Source: Actinomycetota bacterium (lineage in GTDB: Bacteria; Actinomycetota; Humimicrobiia; Humimicrobiales; Humimicrobiaceae). Taken from it: 5,453 bases of DNA. The DNA lies in contig JALHTA010000027.1 of NCBI GenBank assembly GCA_022865545.1, positions 1-5,453 on the forward strand. Reading direction: 5' to 3'. Every line of letters begins with the position of its first letter. The stretch's first letter is position 1. Under the pieces are notes generated by a model. It did not search any database. It had not been told where the DNA came from and worked only from the letters and a program-made list of their open reading frames with translations. A program made the position numbers and the translations under genes. This document shows, in pieces, positions 1-5,099 of the stretch.

Positions 1-108
1 ATATATTAAAAACCCAGGTATTGTAAAATAAATTCTTCCAAGTTTTATGATTTTTATTAATTTTCTCAATTAAGGCAATATTATAATAATGATGTTTTTA
101 AATATTTT
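1..108. other. Intergenic, no gene seen
   Basis: Very AT-rich sequence downstream of the Rieske gene, up to the window edge. No open frame with a start site and no recognisable RNA was found. A perfect but purely A/T inverted repeat (TTAATT, loop TTCTC, AATTAA; 57-73) could fold weakly. It has no T-run after it on the minus strand, so it is not a convincing terminator for the Rieske gene. Confidence 0.5.
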
Positions 109-435
109 CTAAATATTGACTTTTATGGTATCACCCTCAATTTTAACTTCATAAGAAGGCTCTTTCTTTGTTTTAAGTTTTAAGAAGCCTATTTTTGGTC
201 CTGAAACGCTTTCACCTGTTGTAATATCAAATTTTGATCCATGCCTTGGACATGTAACTATTTTCCCTTCCAATTTACCCTTTGAAAGGTCTCCACCCAT
301 ATGAGTACACTTTCCTCCAATGGCATAATATTTCCCGTTATAGTTAAAAACCAGTATATTATTGCCTTTTATTGTATAAGCTTTCATTGTTCCTTCAGTT
401 ATCTCACTTGTTTTTCCAACTTCTAAATATTCCAT
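109..435 (-). CDS. Small Rieske [2Fe-2S] ferredoxin
   Basis: A 108-residue soluble one-domain Rieske protein that would carry single electrons between a reductase and an oxidase or oxygenase; the partner is unknown. The cluster ligands are visible: C43-T-H45, then 16 residues, then C62-P-R-H65, the family pattern CxH-x15-17-CxxH. The two extra cysteines that form a disulfide in bc1/b6f Rieske proteins are absent (CTHMGG and CPRHGS), so by family knowledge this is the lower-potential, dioxygenase-ferredoxin or NirD-like type. There is no signal peptide or membrane segment, so it is cytoplasmic. I chose the start at 435 because AGAGGG lies 5 bases before it; an in-frame ATG at 480 has no ribosome binding site and would add 15 residues atypical of the family. 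No reductase or oxygenase subunit is adjacent. The nearest gene is the divergent flavin nitroreductase. Confidence 0.93.
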   Translation of the reverse strand: MEYLEVGKTSEITEGTMKAYTIKGNNILVFNYNGKYYAIGGKCTHMGGDLSKGKLEGKIVTCPRHGSKFDITTGESVSGPKIGFLKLKTKKEPSYEVKIEGDTIKVNI

Positions 436-440
436 TTTTA

Positions 441-446
441 CCCTCT
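441..446 (-). promoter_or_regulatory. Ribosome binding site of Rieske gene
   Basis: AGAGGG on the minus strand, 5 bases before the ATG at 435. It decides the start in favour of the 108-residue product over the upstream ATG at 480. Confidence 0.7.
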
Positions 447-513
447 TTCTAAATAATATGGTATTAGATTTTGCTATCATGTCTTAATTATCATAAATCC
501 TTGATTTTACTCC

Positions 514-519
514 ATTATA
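514..519 (-). promoter_or_regulatory. Candidate -10 of Rieske gene
   Basis: A perfect TATAAT on the minus strand, about 80 bases before the Rieske start. The hexamer at a 17-base distance (GTCAAG) is a poor -35. The upstream DNA is instead occupied by the TGATAAT/ATTATCA inverted repeat, so the promoter may be weak or factor-dependent. Confidence 0.4.
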
Positions 520-526
520 CTACTAC

Positions 527-553
527 TGATAATAATCTTGACATTGATTATCA
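527..553. promoter_or_regulatory. Inverted repeat, probable operator between divergent genes
   Basis: TGATAAT (527-533) and its exact complement ATTATCA (547-553) are separated by 13 bases, so the half-sites start 20 bases apart, close to two helical turns. The right arm also sits in a nine-base palindrome TGATTATCA (545-553). A TTGACA hexamer (538-543) lies between the arms, and the Rieske -10 candidate is just outside. The half-site equals that of the known Fur 7-1-7 box (TGATAAT-N-ATTATCA), but the spacing differs, so the regulator cannot be named. Bound protein could control both divergent genes. Confidence 0.45.
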
Positions 554-565
554 CAGAATTTTTAT
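538..565 (+). promoter_or_regulatory. Candidate promoter of nitroreductase gene
   Basis: A perfect -35 TTGACA (538-543) is followed after 16 bases by a poor -10, TTTTAT (560-565, 4 of 6). A better -10, TGTAAT (565-570), lies at an unfavourable 21 bases. A start near 572-577 would give a leader of about 50 bases. The -35 is enclosed by the inverted repeat, which would suit repression. Confidence 0.35.
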
Positions 566-587
566 GTAATCTTTATTTAAGAAAATT

Positions 588-618
588 TTGATTAATTATA
601 TTTTATTGTTTTTATATT
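588..618 (+). promoter_or_regulatory. Alternative, near-leaderless promoter
   Basis: TTGATT (588-593) and TATATT (613-618, 5 of 6) are 19 bases apart. Transcription would begin at about 625, at or next to the ATG of the nitroreductase (626). This fits the lack of any Shine-Dalgarno sequence before that gene, but the spacing is long and AT-rich DNA gives such matches by chance. Confidence 0.2.
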
Positions 619-625
619 AATTCTT

Positions 626-1381
626 ATGAATGAAAAGCTAAATAAATACCGTAACTTTTTAAAAGATAAGGTACGTCTGACAATAGATTTTACTAAAACG
701 GATCAGAGCCTTGGAATAGCGGTACCTCCAATAGAAAAACCCTATGGGAATAACGAGAAAACAATTTCCCTTCCTCCAATAGAAAATTTTAAGAATATTA
801 ACGCTACTCGCCTTGTGTCAGCAATAGAAAACAGAAAAAGCCATAGGAAATTTTTGCCTCGGTCTCTTTCCTTGGAAGAAATATCATACCTTCTTTGGGC
901 AACACAAGGTATAAGGAAAAAAGTAAGAAATGTTGTTTTGAGAACAGTTCCATCCGCAGGAAACAGGCACGCTATTGAAACATATCTTTTAATTTCTGAT
1001 GTAATAGGATTAGAACCTGGAATATACCGTTTTCTTCCCGTGGAACATCAGCTCCTATTTGAATTTGCAGAAGATAATCTATCAGAAAAAATAGCAAATG
1101 CAACTTTAGGTCAATACTTTATTGGAACTGCTCCGGTTGTTTTTGTTTGGACAGCTGTCCCCTACCGTATGGAATGGCGGTATGGCAATGCAGCACATAA
1201 AGTGATTGCTATTGACGCTGGACATGTCTGTCAGAATCTTTATCTCGCTTGTGAAGCGATAAAGGCCGGTACTTGTGCCGTTGCAGCATATCATCAAGAA
1301 TTAATGGATAAACTAATAGGTGTAGACGGGGAAGATGAGTTCACCATTTATCTCGCACCAGTTGGAAAGGTCAAAATTTGA
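626..1381 (+). CDS. SagB/ThcOx-type FMN nitroreductase-fold dehydrogenase
   Basis: A 251-residue stand-alone member of the SagB-type branch of the nitroreductase fold, normally an FMN-binding homodimer that oxidises or reduces with NAD(P)H or another donor. The substrate is unknown. Visible family marks: RKSHRKF at 70-76 (Arg/Ser/Arg contacts to FMN), LSLEEISYLLWATQGI at 81-96, the flavin-site PSAG at 109-112, GIYRFLP at 132-138, IDAGHVCQNLYLACEA at 196-211, and the closing YLAPVG at 242-247. In thiazole/oxazole peptide clusters SagB dehydrogenases oxidise azolines, but those act with a YcaO cyclodehydratase. None is in this window, so a peptide-modifying role is not supported. No signal or membrane segment is seen, so it is probably cytoplasmic. 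No Shine-Dalgarno site precedes the ATG; the start is chosen because homologues begin with a similar charged KYRNFLKD segment. The gene is divergent from the Rieske gene and convergent with osmC. Confidence 0.9.
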   Translation: MNEKLNKYRNFLKDKVRLTIDFTKTDQSLGIAVPPIEKPYGNNEKTISLPPIENFKNINATRLVSAIENRKSHRKFLPRSLSLEEISYLLWATQGIRKKVRNVVLRTVPSAGNRHAIETYLLISDVIGLEPGIYRFLPVEHQLLFEFAEDNLSEKIANATLGQYFIGTAPVVFVWTAVPYRMEWRYGNAAHKVIAIDAGHVCQNLYLACEAIKAGTCAVAAYHQELMDKLIGVDGEDEFTIYLAPVGKVKI

Positions 1382-1435
1382 TTACTATAATGGTATCTTA
1401 ACCTTTATAATTTAAGTGACAGGATTAAATTTACA
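1382..1435. other. Convergent gap, nitroreductase and osmC ends
   Basis: Fifty-four AT-rich bases between two convergent stop codons (both TGA). The only dyad seen is CTTAA (1397-1401) with TTAAG (1412-1416), a 5-base A/T-rich stem. It may help end both transcripts, but no strong terminator is present. Confidence 0.4.
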
Positions 1436-1861
1436 TCATAAAAGGATTGCTTCCAATTCAATAATTGTAGCTGCCAGGGCTTTGGATACAGGGCAACCTA
1501 CCTTTGCTTCATTAGCAATTTTTAAAAAAGTTTCTTCATCTATATCAGGAACTTCACCTCGAGTAACCAAAAGAATCTTTGTAATAGCAAAATCACCACT
1601 AACCTTTTCAATATTAACATTTGACTCTGTGGATATTTTAACTGGTTTGTAACCCCTCTCTCCCAGCATAGAGGAAAATGCCATAGAATAACAAGCAGCA
1701 TGTGCTGCACCAAGTAATTCCTCGGGATTTGTTCCTTCCCCTTCTTTAAACCTTGTTAGAAAAGAATATAAACCTTTAAATAAACCACTTTCCACTTCAA
1801 CAGTTCCTTTTCCATCAATAAGACTTCCTTCCCAGACAGCGTTTGCTTTTCTTACAGGCAC
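1436..1861 (-). CDS. osmC: OsmC, organic hydroperoxide reductase
   Basis: A 141-residue OsmC of normal family length. OsmC proteins are cytoplasmic homodimers that reduce organic (and more slowly inorganic) peroxides using a pair of cysteines re-reduced by a dithiol donor. The catalytic cysteines are C57 in AAHAACYSMA and C123 in KVGCPVSKAL, matching C59 and C125 of the E. coli protein. R37 (LTRF) and the glutamates of NPEELLGAAH (45-54) supply the conserved active-site charge. The opening AVWEG and GKGTVEVESG are OsmC rather than Ohr features. The start is GTG, set by AAGGAGG five bases upstream; no better ATG exists. It lies 119 bases after the NDH-2 stop with an inverted repeat between, so it may be separately controlled although it follows the same strand. 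Confidence 0.95.
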   Translation of the reverse strand: MPVRKANAVWEGSLIDGKGTVEVESGLFKGLYSFLTRFKEGEGTNPEELLGAAHAACYSMAFSSMLGERGYKPVKISTESNVNIEKVSGDFAITKILLVTRGEVPDIDEETFLKIANEAKVGCPVSKALAATIIELEAILL

Positions 1862-1866
1862 AATAA

Positions 1867-1873
1867 CCTCCTT
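1867..1873 (-). promoter_or_regulatory. Strong ribosome binding site of osmC
   Basis: AAGGAGG on the minus strand, 5 bases before a GTG start. It is the strongest Shine-Dalgarno match in the window and is what identifies the non-ATG start. Confidence 0.85.
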
Positions 1874-1892
1874 TTTTATAATTATGCATTTA

Positions 1893-1928
1893 TTATGATA
1901 TTATTAAATTCTTAATATTTCATCATAA
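1893..1928. promoter_or_regulatory. Inverted repeat in osmC leader
   Basis: TTATGAT (1893-1899) and ATCATAA (1922-1928) are exact complements. Inside them ATTATTAA (1900-1907) and TTAATATT (1912-1919) pair at 7 of 8 positions around a four-base loop, with a two-base bulge at 1920-1921. The whole lies 32-67 bases before the GTG start of osmC. No T-run follows on the minus strand, so a terminator is unlikely. It could be an operator for a peroxide regulator or a leader hairpin. It does not match the known OhrR box (TACAATT/AATTGTA). Confidence 0.35.
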
Positions 1929-1930
1929 CC

Positions 1931-1943
1931 TAATAAATTATTA
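1931..1943. repeat. Short palindrome TAATAA-A-TTATTA
   Basis: A 6-1-6 perfect palindrome immediately beside the larger osmC leader dyad. All A/T, so chance is quite possible; its position next to the other repeat is the only reason to note it. Confidence 0.25.
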
Positions 1944-1980
1944 ACTTACACTCTGCGTTAATAGTAATCGTAAATGATGT

Positions 1981-3255
1981 CTAGTTGTCTTTCGATTGCC
2001 TCATCGGTAAAATAATTCTCACACCACGTTCATAGAAGAAATAATCTAGTGCCCAGCTAATAAGCACAAGAAGGCGGTTTCGAAATCCTATAAGTTTTAA
2101 TATATGTATCATTAGCCATAAAACCCAAGCAGGAAAACCGGTAAAAGATCTATTTTTTATTCTAGCAATCGCAGTATTACGCCCTATTATCACCATAAAG
2201 CCAGGATCCCGGTAATTAAAGGGTTCAGGTTTCTTTCCATTTATCTGACGTTTTATATTATTAGCAGCTACTGTTGCTTGTTGAATTGCTACCGGAGCTA
2301 TCATCTGCAAGGACTTGCCATTTTTCTCAAAATATACCAGGTCGCCTATTACATAGATCTCCGGGTAATCCCGCAATTGAAGAGTCTGCTGTACTTTTAC
2401 TCTTCCATTTTGTACCAGTTCAAGACCAGCTTTTTTTGCCAATGAATTTCCCCCTACCCCTGCTACCCAGATAATCGTCTGTGTTAAAATAACTTGTCCG
2501 CTTTTTAATCGGATTGAATCTTTTGTGATTCGGGTAACGGGAGATCCAACATAGATCTCTACTCCCATCTGGCGCAATCGGGAATTTGAGTAATCTCGAC
2601 AGCACTCTGGAAAACCGGGGAGTAGGTTATCTGTGGCTTCTATTAGAATAATACGTACTTCATTGGGATCCAGGTCAGTAAAATCCTTCTTTACTGGCCC
2701 CCTAACCAATTCGATCAGAGCACCTGCAATCTCTATACCTGTAGGTCCTCCTCCAACGATAGTAAAAGTCAACAATCTTCTCCGGTATTCAGGATTCTCT
2801 TCCAGTATTGCTTTCTCGAAACAATATAAAATATTGTTTCGCAATCTGATAGAATCTTCGAGTGTTTTTAATGGGAACGCATATTCAGCTGCACCTGGTA
2901 TTCCAAAGAAACTAGTCTCACTTCCAGTCGCAATTATAAGGTAATCATAAGTGATTAATCGGTCAGCAGCTCTTATCTGATGATTAGTCATATCAATTGT
3001 TTCTACATCAGCCATTTCCACATGAACATTGGGCAATTTTCTAAAGATGTTTCTTACTGGATGGACGATATCCTCAGGACCCAGTTCAGCTGCGGCTACT
3101 TGATAAAGTAGAGCAGCAAATGTATGGTAGTTATTGCGGTCAAGAAGGAGGATTTCCACTTGTGTGCTTGCAAGAGAGCGCGCTGCCCACAACCCGCCGA
3201 ATCCAGCTCCAATAATCACCACCTTTGGAATGCTATTTTTATTCTTCCTCATCAT
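1981..3255 (-). CDS. ndh: Type II NADH:quinone oxidoreductase (NDH-2)
   Basis: A 424-residue single-subunit flavoprotein that passes electrons from NADH to membrane quinone without pumping protons. The FAD-binding fold opens with VVIIGAGFGG (12-21) and its ribose-binding acid D39 (ILLLDR). The second dinucleotide site is IVGGGPTGIE (166-175), with acid E206 (ILIEA), which by family knowledge favours NADH over NADPH. YVIGD (301-305) is the conserved FAD-contacting motif, and APVAIQQAT (320-328) matches the quinone-site region. The amphipathic, hydrophobic C-terminus (about 374-410, ending FFYERGVRII) is the usual membrane anchor on the cytoplasmic face. No EF-hand insertion is present. The length is typical and the frame intact. 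The start at 3255 has GAGAG 5 bases upstream; a second Met follows directly. The gene lies 85 bases after pirin and is probably co-transcribed with it. Confidence 0.95.
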   Translation of the reverse strand: MMRKNKNSIPKVVIIGAGFGGLWAARSLASTQVEILLLDRNNYHTFAALLYQVAAAELGPEDIVHPVRNIFRKLPNVHVEMADVETIDMTNHQIRAADRLITYDYLIIATGSETSFFGIPGAAEYAFPLKTLEDSIRLRNNILYCFEKAILEENPEYRRRLLTFTIVGGGPTGIEIAGALIELVRGPVKKDFTDLDPNEVRIILIEATDNLLPGFPECCRDYSNSRLRQMGVEIYVGSPVTRITKDSIRLKSGQVILTQTIIWVAGVGGNSLAKKAGLELVQNGRVKVQQTLQLRDYPEIYVIGDLVYFEKNGKSLQMIAPVAIQQATVAANNIKRQINGKKPEPFNYRDPGFMVIIGRNTAIARIKNRSFTGFPAWVLWLMIHILKLIGFRNRLLVLISWALDYFFYERGVRIILPMRQSKDN

Positions 3256-3340
3256 CTCTGCTCTCGTATTTAAAATCGCTTCTTCTGTCCCACTGTTTTA
3301 ACTCACAAAACTTTTTTATTATCTTTAATTATCCAAGAAT
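3256..3340. other. Gap between pirin and NDH-2 genes
   Basis: Eighty-five AT-rich bases with no convincing promoter or terminator. A six-base inverted repeat, TTAAAA (3270-3275) with TTTTAA (3296-3301), is A/T only. The simplest reading is read-through from pirin into NDH-2. Confidence 0.4.
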
Positions 3341-4186
3341 TTATTTTATAAAAGATCCATTCCTGTACTCCTCAAAAGCCTGATCTAGTTCTTCTTCGGA
3401 ATTCATTACAATGGGACCACGCCATGTTATCGGTTCTCCAATAGGTTTACCAGAAATTAGAATAAATCTTACACCATGTTTCCCTGATGTTACTTGAACT
3501 TCTTCACCCTTGCCAAATAGGCCAAGTTGGCCTTCTAAAAACTCTTTTTGTGTGATATCAAAATAACCTTCTCCATTAATTACATAGATAAAAACAGTAT
3601 TTTCTTTTTCTTGGCTCAAGTTAAATACTTTTTGGGGAGGAATCCATACATCAAGATATTGAGGATCGCAGATAATTTCCTTAACAGGGCCTCTAGTACC
3701 TTTATAAAGTCCTGCAATCACTTTGACCTGCACACCATTTTTTTCCTTAACTGGAAAAATATCTGAATCTTTGATGTCCTGGTATCGGGGACTAATCATT
3801 TTATATTTTGAAGGAAGATTTACCCAAAGTTGCAGACCTCTTAAAAAATCATCTTGCTTCTGAGGCATCTCTTGATGGATTATACCACTACCCGCTGTCA
3901 TCCACTGCACTTGCCCACCTTCTATATCACCCTTATTGCCAAGACTGTCACTATGACTTACAATACCATGAATCATATAAGTAACTGTCTCAATTCCACG
4001 ATGTGGATGCCATGGAAATCCGGCTATGTATTCTTCGGGATTAGTAGAGCCAAAATCATCTAATAATAGAAATGGATCAAAAATTGGTATTTCATTGTAA
4101 CCAAATAGTCTTTTTAGCTTTACTCCAGCCCCCTCATATGTAGGCTTTCCAGAAAATATGCTTCTTATTTTTCTAACCTTACTCAT
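3341..4186 (-). CDS. Pirin-family bicupin metalloprotein
   Basis: A 281-residue pirin with two cupin halves: N-terminal at about 20-125 and C-terminal at about 145-245. All four metal ligands of the first cupin are present: H60 and H62 in FPWHPHRG, and H104 and E106 in IIHQEMP. These match H56, H58, H101 and E103 of human pirin, so iron or a similar metal should bind. Bacterial pirins with this site can cleave quercetin in vitro, and some bind metabolic enzymes; the natural role is usually unknown and cannot be read here. No signal or membrane segment is seen. The start at 4186 (MSKVRKIRSI) matches the family N-terminus, though the A-rich bases before it contain no Shine-Dalgarno site. A promoter about 70 bases upstream and the NDH-2 gene 85 bases downstream suggest a pirin-ndh unit, plausibly linked to respiration or oxidative stress. 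Confidence 0.93.
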   Translation of the reverse strand: MSKVRKIRSIFSGKPTYEGAGVKLKRLFGYNEIPIFDPFLLLDDFGSTNPEEYIAGFPWHPHRGIETVTYMIHGIVSHSDSLGNKGDIEGGQVQWMTAGSGIIHQEMPQKQDDFLRGLQLWVNLPSKYKMISPRYQDIKDSDIFPVKEKNGVQVKVIAGLYKGTRGPVKEIICDPQYLDVWIPPQKVFNLSQEKENTVFIYVINGEGYFDITQKEFLEGQLGLFGKGEEVQVTSGKHGVRFILISGKPIGEPITWRGPIVMNSEEELDQAFEEYRNGSFIK

Positions 4187-4229
4187 ATTTTTATTTTTTT
4201 AAATATTCTATTTCTTTTGTGCGAAATTC

Positions 4230-4246
4230 CCTATAAATACTATAGG
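4230..4246. promoter_or_regulatory. Dyad just after pirin transcription start
   Basis: CCTATA (4230-4235), five bases, then TATAGG (4241-4246): a perfect inverted repeat. It lies at about +3 to +20 relative to the start predicted from the promoter at 4256-4284, a classic place for a repressor to block initiation. As RNA it could form a six-pair leader hairpin instead. I do not recognise the motif as the box of a known regulator. Confidence 0.4.
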
Positions 4247-4255
4247 TTTAGTAAT

Positions 4256-4284
4256 ATTATATTAGAGGCTTTACCTAATTTCAA
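4256..4284 (-). promoter_or_regulatory. Sigma-70-type promoter of pirin (and NDH-2)
   Basis: On the minus strand TTGAAA (4284-4279, 5 of 6 to consensus) is followed after exactly 17 bases by a perfect TATAAT (4261-4256). This is the best promoter in the window. Transcription should start near 4249, giving a leader of about 63 bases to the pirin ATG. Confidence 0.65.
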
Positions 4285-4313
4285 ATATCTTAAATATTGC
4301 ATCTTTAGCCTGA

Positions 4314-4334
4314 TTCTAAGGTTTGAGGTTAGAA
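4314..4334. repeat. Inverted repeat upstream of pirin promoter
   Basis: TTCTAA (4314-4319) and TTAGAA (4329-4334) around a nine-base loop, 30 bases upstream of the pirin -35. It could be an activator site or simply chance in AT-rich DNA. Confidence 0.2.
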
Positions 4335-4360
4335 ATTACGATGAGGATTGTCATATAATT

Positions 4361-4386
4361 GAGTTTGTTAGTTTCGTTACGAACTC
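4361..4386. repeat. Hairpin-forming repeat between DUF305 and pirin
   Basis: GAGTTTG (4361-4367) can pair with CGAACTC (4380-4386), seven pairs counting one G-T wobble, around a 12-base loop. No clear T-run follows on either strand. It may contribute to ending the DUF305 transcript. Confidence 0.25.
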
Positions 4387-4397
4387 AGTCTAATCTA

Positions 4398-4481
4398 TAA
4401 TCTTTTAATAAATTCAATACCATGCCTGGCTGCAGTATCAGCATCTGGCATGGGGAGCATCTCAAAAATATTTATGGAAAC
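4398..4481 (-). other. Coding-like stretch in frame after the DUF305 stop
   Basis: After the TGA of the DUF305 gene the same frame stays open for 28 codons to a TAG (4395-4397). Its second half reads PMPDADTAARHGIEFIKRL, which looks more like a protein C-terminus than random AT-rich DNA, and 4420-4455 is clearly richer in G+C than the sequence around it. No ribosome binding site precedes the two in-frame ATG codons. It may be the remnant of a lost gene's 3' end, or chance. The family normally ends at the preceding EWY, so a real extension by read-through is unlikely. Confidence 0.15.
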
Positions 4482-4491
4482 TCAATACCAT
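4414..4491. repeat. Short direct repeat at and beyond the DUF305 stop
   Basis: TCAATACCAT occurs at 4482-4491, where it encodes the last residues and stop of the DUF305 gene, and again at 4414-4423, 68 bases downstream of it. On the minus strand the copies extend to 13 of 14 matching bases (ATGGTATTGA followed by ATTT or GTTT). The second copy would again read Ala-Trp-Tyr-stop, in another frame. It could be a remnant of duplication of the gene end. Confidence 0.3.
4420..4453 (-). terminator. Hairpin, possible DUF305 transcript end
   Basis: CCATGCC (4420-4426) and GGCATGG (4447-4453) form a perfect seven-pair stem, with an inner GCTG/CAGC stem around a six-base loop. It lies about 28 bases past the DUF305 stop and stands out as G+C-rich. 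On the minus strand it is followed by TATTGAATTTATT, which is T-rich but not an unbroken T-run, so termination would be inefficient or the hairpin may mainly protect the 3' end. Confidence 0.35.
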
Positions 4492-5060
4492 TCATTATAC
4501 CAGGCATTCATTTGATTTATTTCTTCGGTTTGAGTCCTGACAATATCCTGAGCAAGTTTCTTCAATTCCTCGTGTTTAGTTCCTTGAAGCATCATGGAAA
4601 CCATCATTAGTGCCATTTGGTGGTGCGGGATCATCTGCTCAATAAATTCCTTGTCAAATAGCTCTGCTTTCTCAAGTGACTCAAAATCGGTCATACCACC
4701 CATCATGCCTTGACTCATACCACCGGCAGACTCTGGAACATCAGTGCCGTACCATAATTTATACCATGAACGCATCTCTTCGATCTCTCTTGATTGTTCC
4801 CTCTTTATATTTTCAGCAAGCTTTAGTAGATCCTCATTGTCTGATTTTTTAAGTGCTAGTTCTGCCATAAGGACTGCATCCTCGTGGTGAGGAATCATTT
4901 CCTCAATAAACTGACGGTCAAGGTCGCCCATCATACCGGTACCAGACCCACAAAATGATCTTTGCGTAGACACACCTGAAAAAAGGCTTAAAGATATAAT
5001 ACCTAGTAGGCCTACAGTAATAAATATTATTGAACTAATTAAAATACCTTTATTTTTCAT
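4482..5060 (-). CDS. Membrane-anchored, two-copy DUF305 protein
   Basis: A 192-residue protein with an N-terminal hydrophobic segment (about 5-28) that is either a signal peptide or an anchor, placing the rest outside the cytoplasm. C37 lacks a lipobox, so it is not an obvious lipoprotein. Two DUF305 helical units follow, each carrying FIE-MIPHH: H58/H59 in the first and H146/H147 in the second, 88 residues apart, each ending in W-Y motifs (RSWYKLWY, NAWYNEWY). The linker is methionine- and glycine-rich (GGMSQGMMGGM, 113-123). DUF305 proteins such as cyanobacterial CopM bind copper, and His/Met-rich sites support a similar extracytoplasmic metal-binding role here, by inference. The start at 5060 fits the signal sequence; only a weak AAGAAG lies close upstream. 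It is 39 bases after the SHOCT gene and probably translated from the same message. Confidence 0.88.
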   Translation of the reverse strand: MKNKGILISSIIFITVGLLGIISLSLFSGVSTQRSFCGSGTGMMGDLDRQFIEEMIPHHEDAVLMAELALKKSDNEDLLKLAENIKREQSREIEEMRSWYKLWYGTDVPESAGGMSQGMMGGMTDFESLEKAELFDKEFIEQMIPHHQMALMMVSMMLQGTKHEELKKLAQDIVRTQTEEINQMNAWYNEWY

Positions 5061-5099
5061 ATCTTCTTTATTTTTTTAATAAACTTTCAATCTCCCAAT

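Noticed and set aside
436..480. Longer Rieske start at the ATG at 480
   Set aside because: No ribosome binding site precedes it, and the extra 15 residues do not fit the family, whereas the ATG at 435 has AGAGGG at the right distance.
1106..1297. Minus-strand open frame inside the nitroreductase gene
   Set aside because: Antisense to conserved SagB-type motifs and without a start site.
626..1381. Thiazole/oxazole-modified peptide cluster because of the SagB-type enzyme
   Set aside because: No YcaO cyclodehydratase, partner protein or precursor peptide is found in the window; stand-alone SagB-type proteins are common.
1416..1652. Plus-strand open frame over osmC
   Set aside because: Opposite-strand shadow of a clearly recognisable OsmC gene, with no ribosome binding site or family match.
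2274..2944. Open frames on both strands inside the NDH-2 gene (2274-2474, 2420-2605, 2633-2944)
   Set aside because: All overlap an intact, well conserved NDH-2 reading frame and encode nothing recognisable.
3548..4063. Two plus-strand open frames inside pirin
   Set aside because: Shadows of the pirin gene, whose metal-site motifs are all in the minus-strand frame.
4482..4484. Recoded TGA or programmed read-through at the DUF305 stop
   Set aside because: The protein already ends at the usual W-Y terminus of the family, and two other genes here also end at TGA.
4422..4610. Plus-strand open frame over the end of DUF305
   Set aside because: Its ATG lies in the hairpin stem, it has no Shine-Dalgarno site, and most of it is antisense to the second DUF305 unit.
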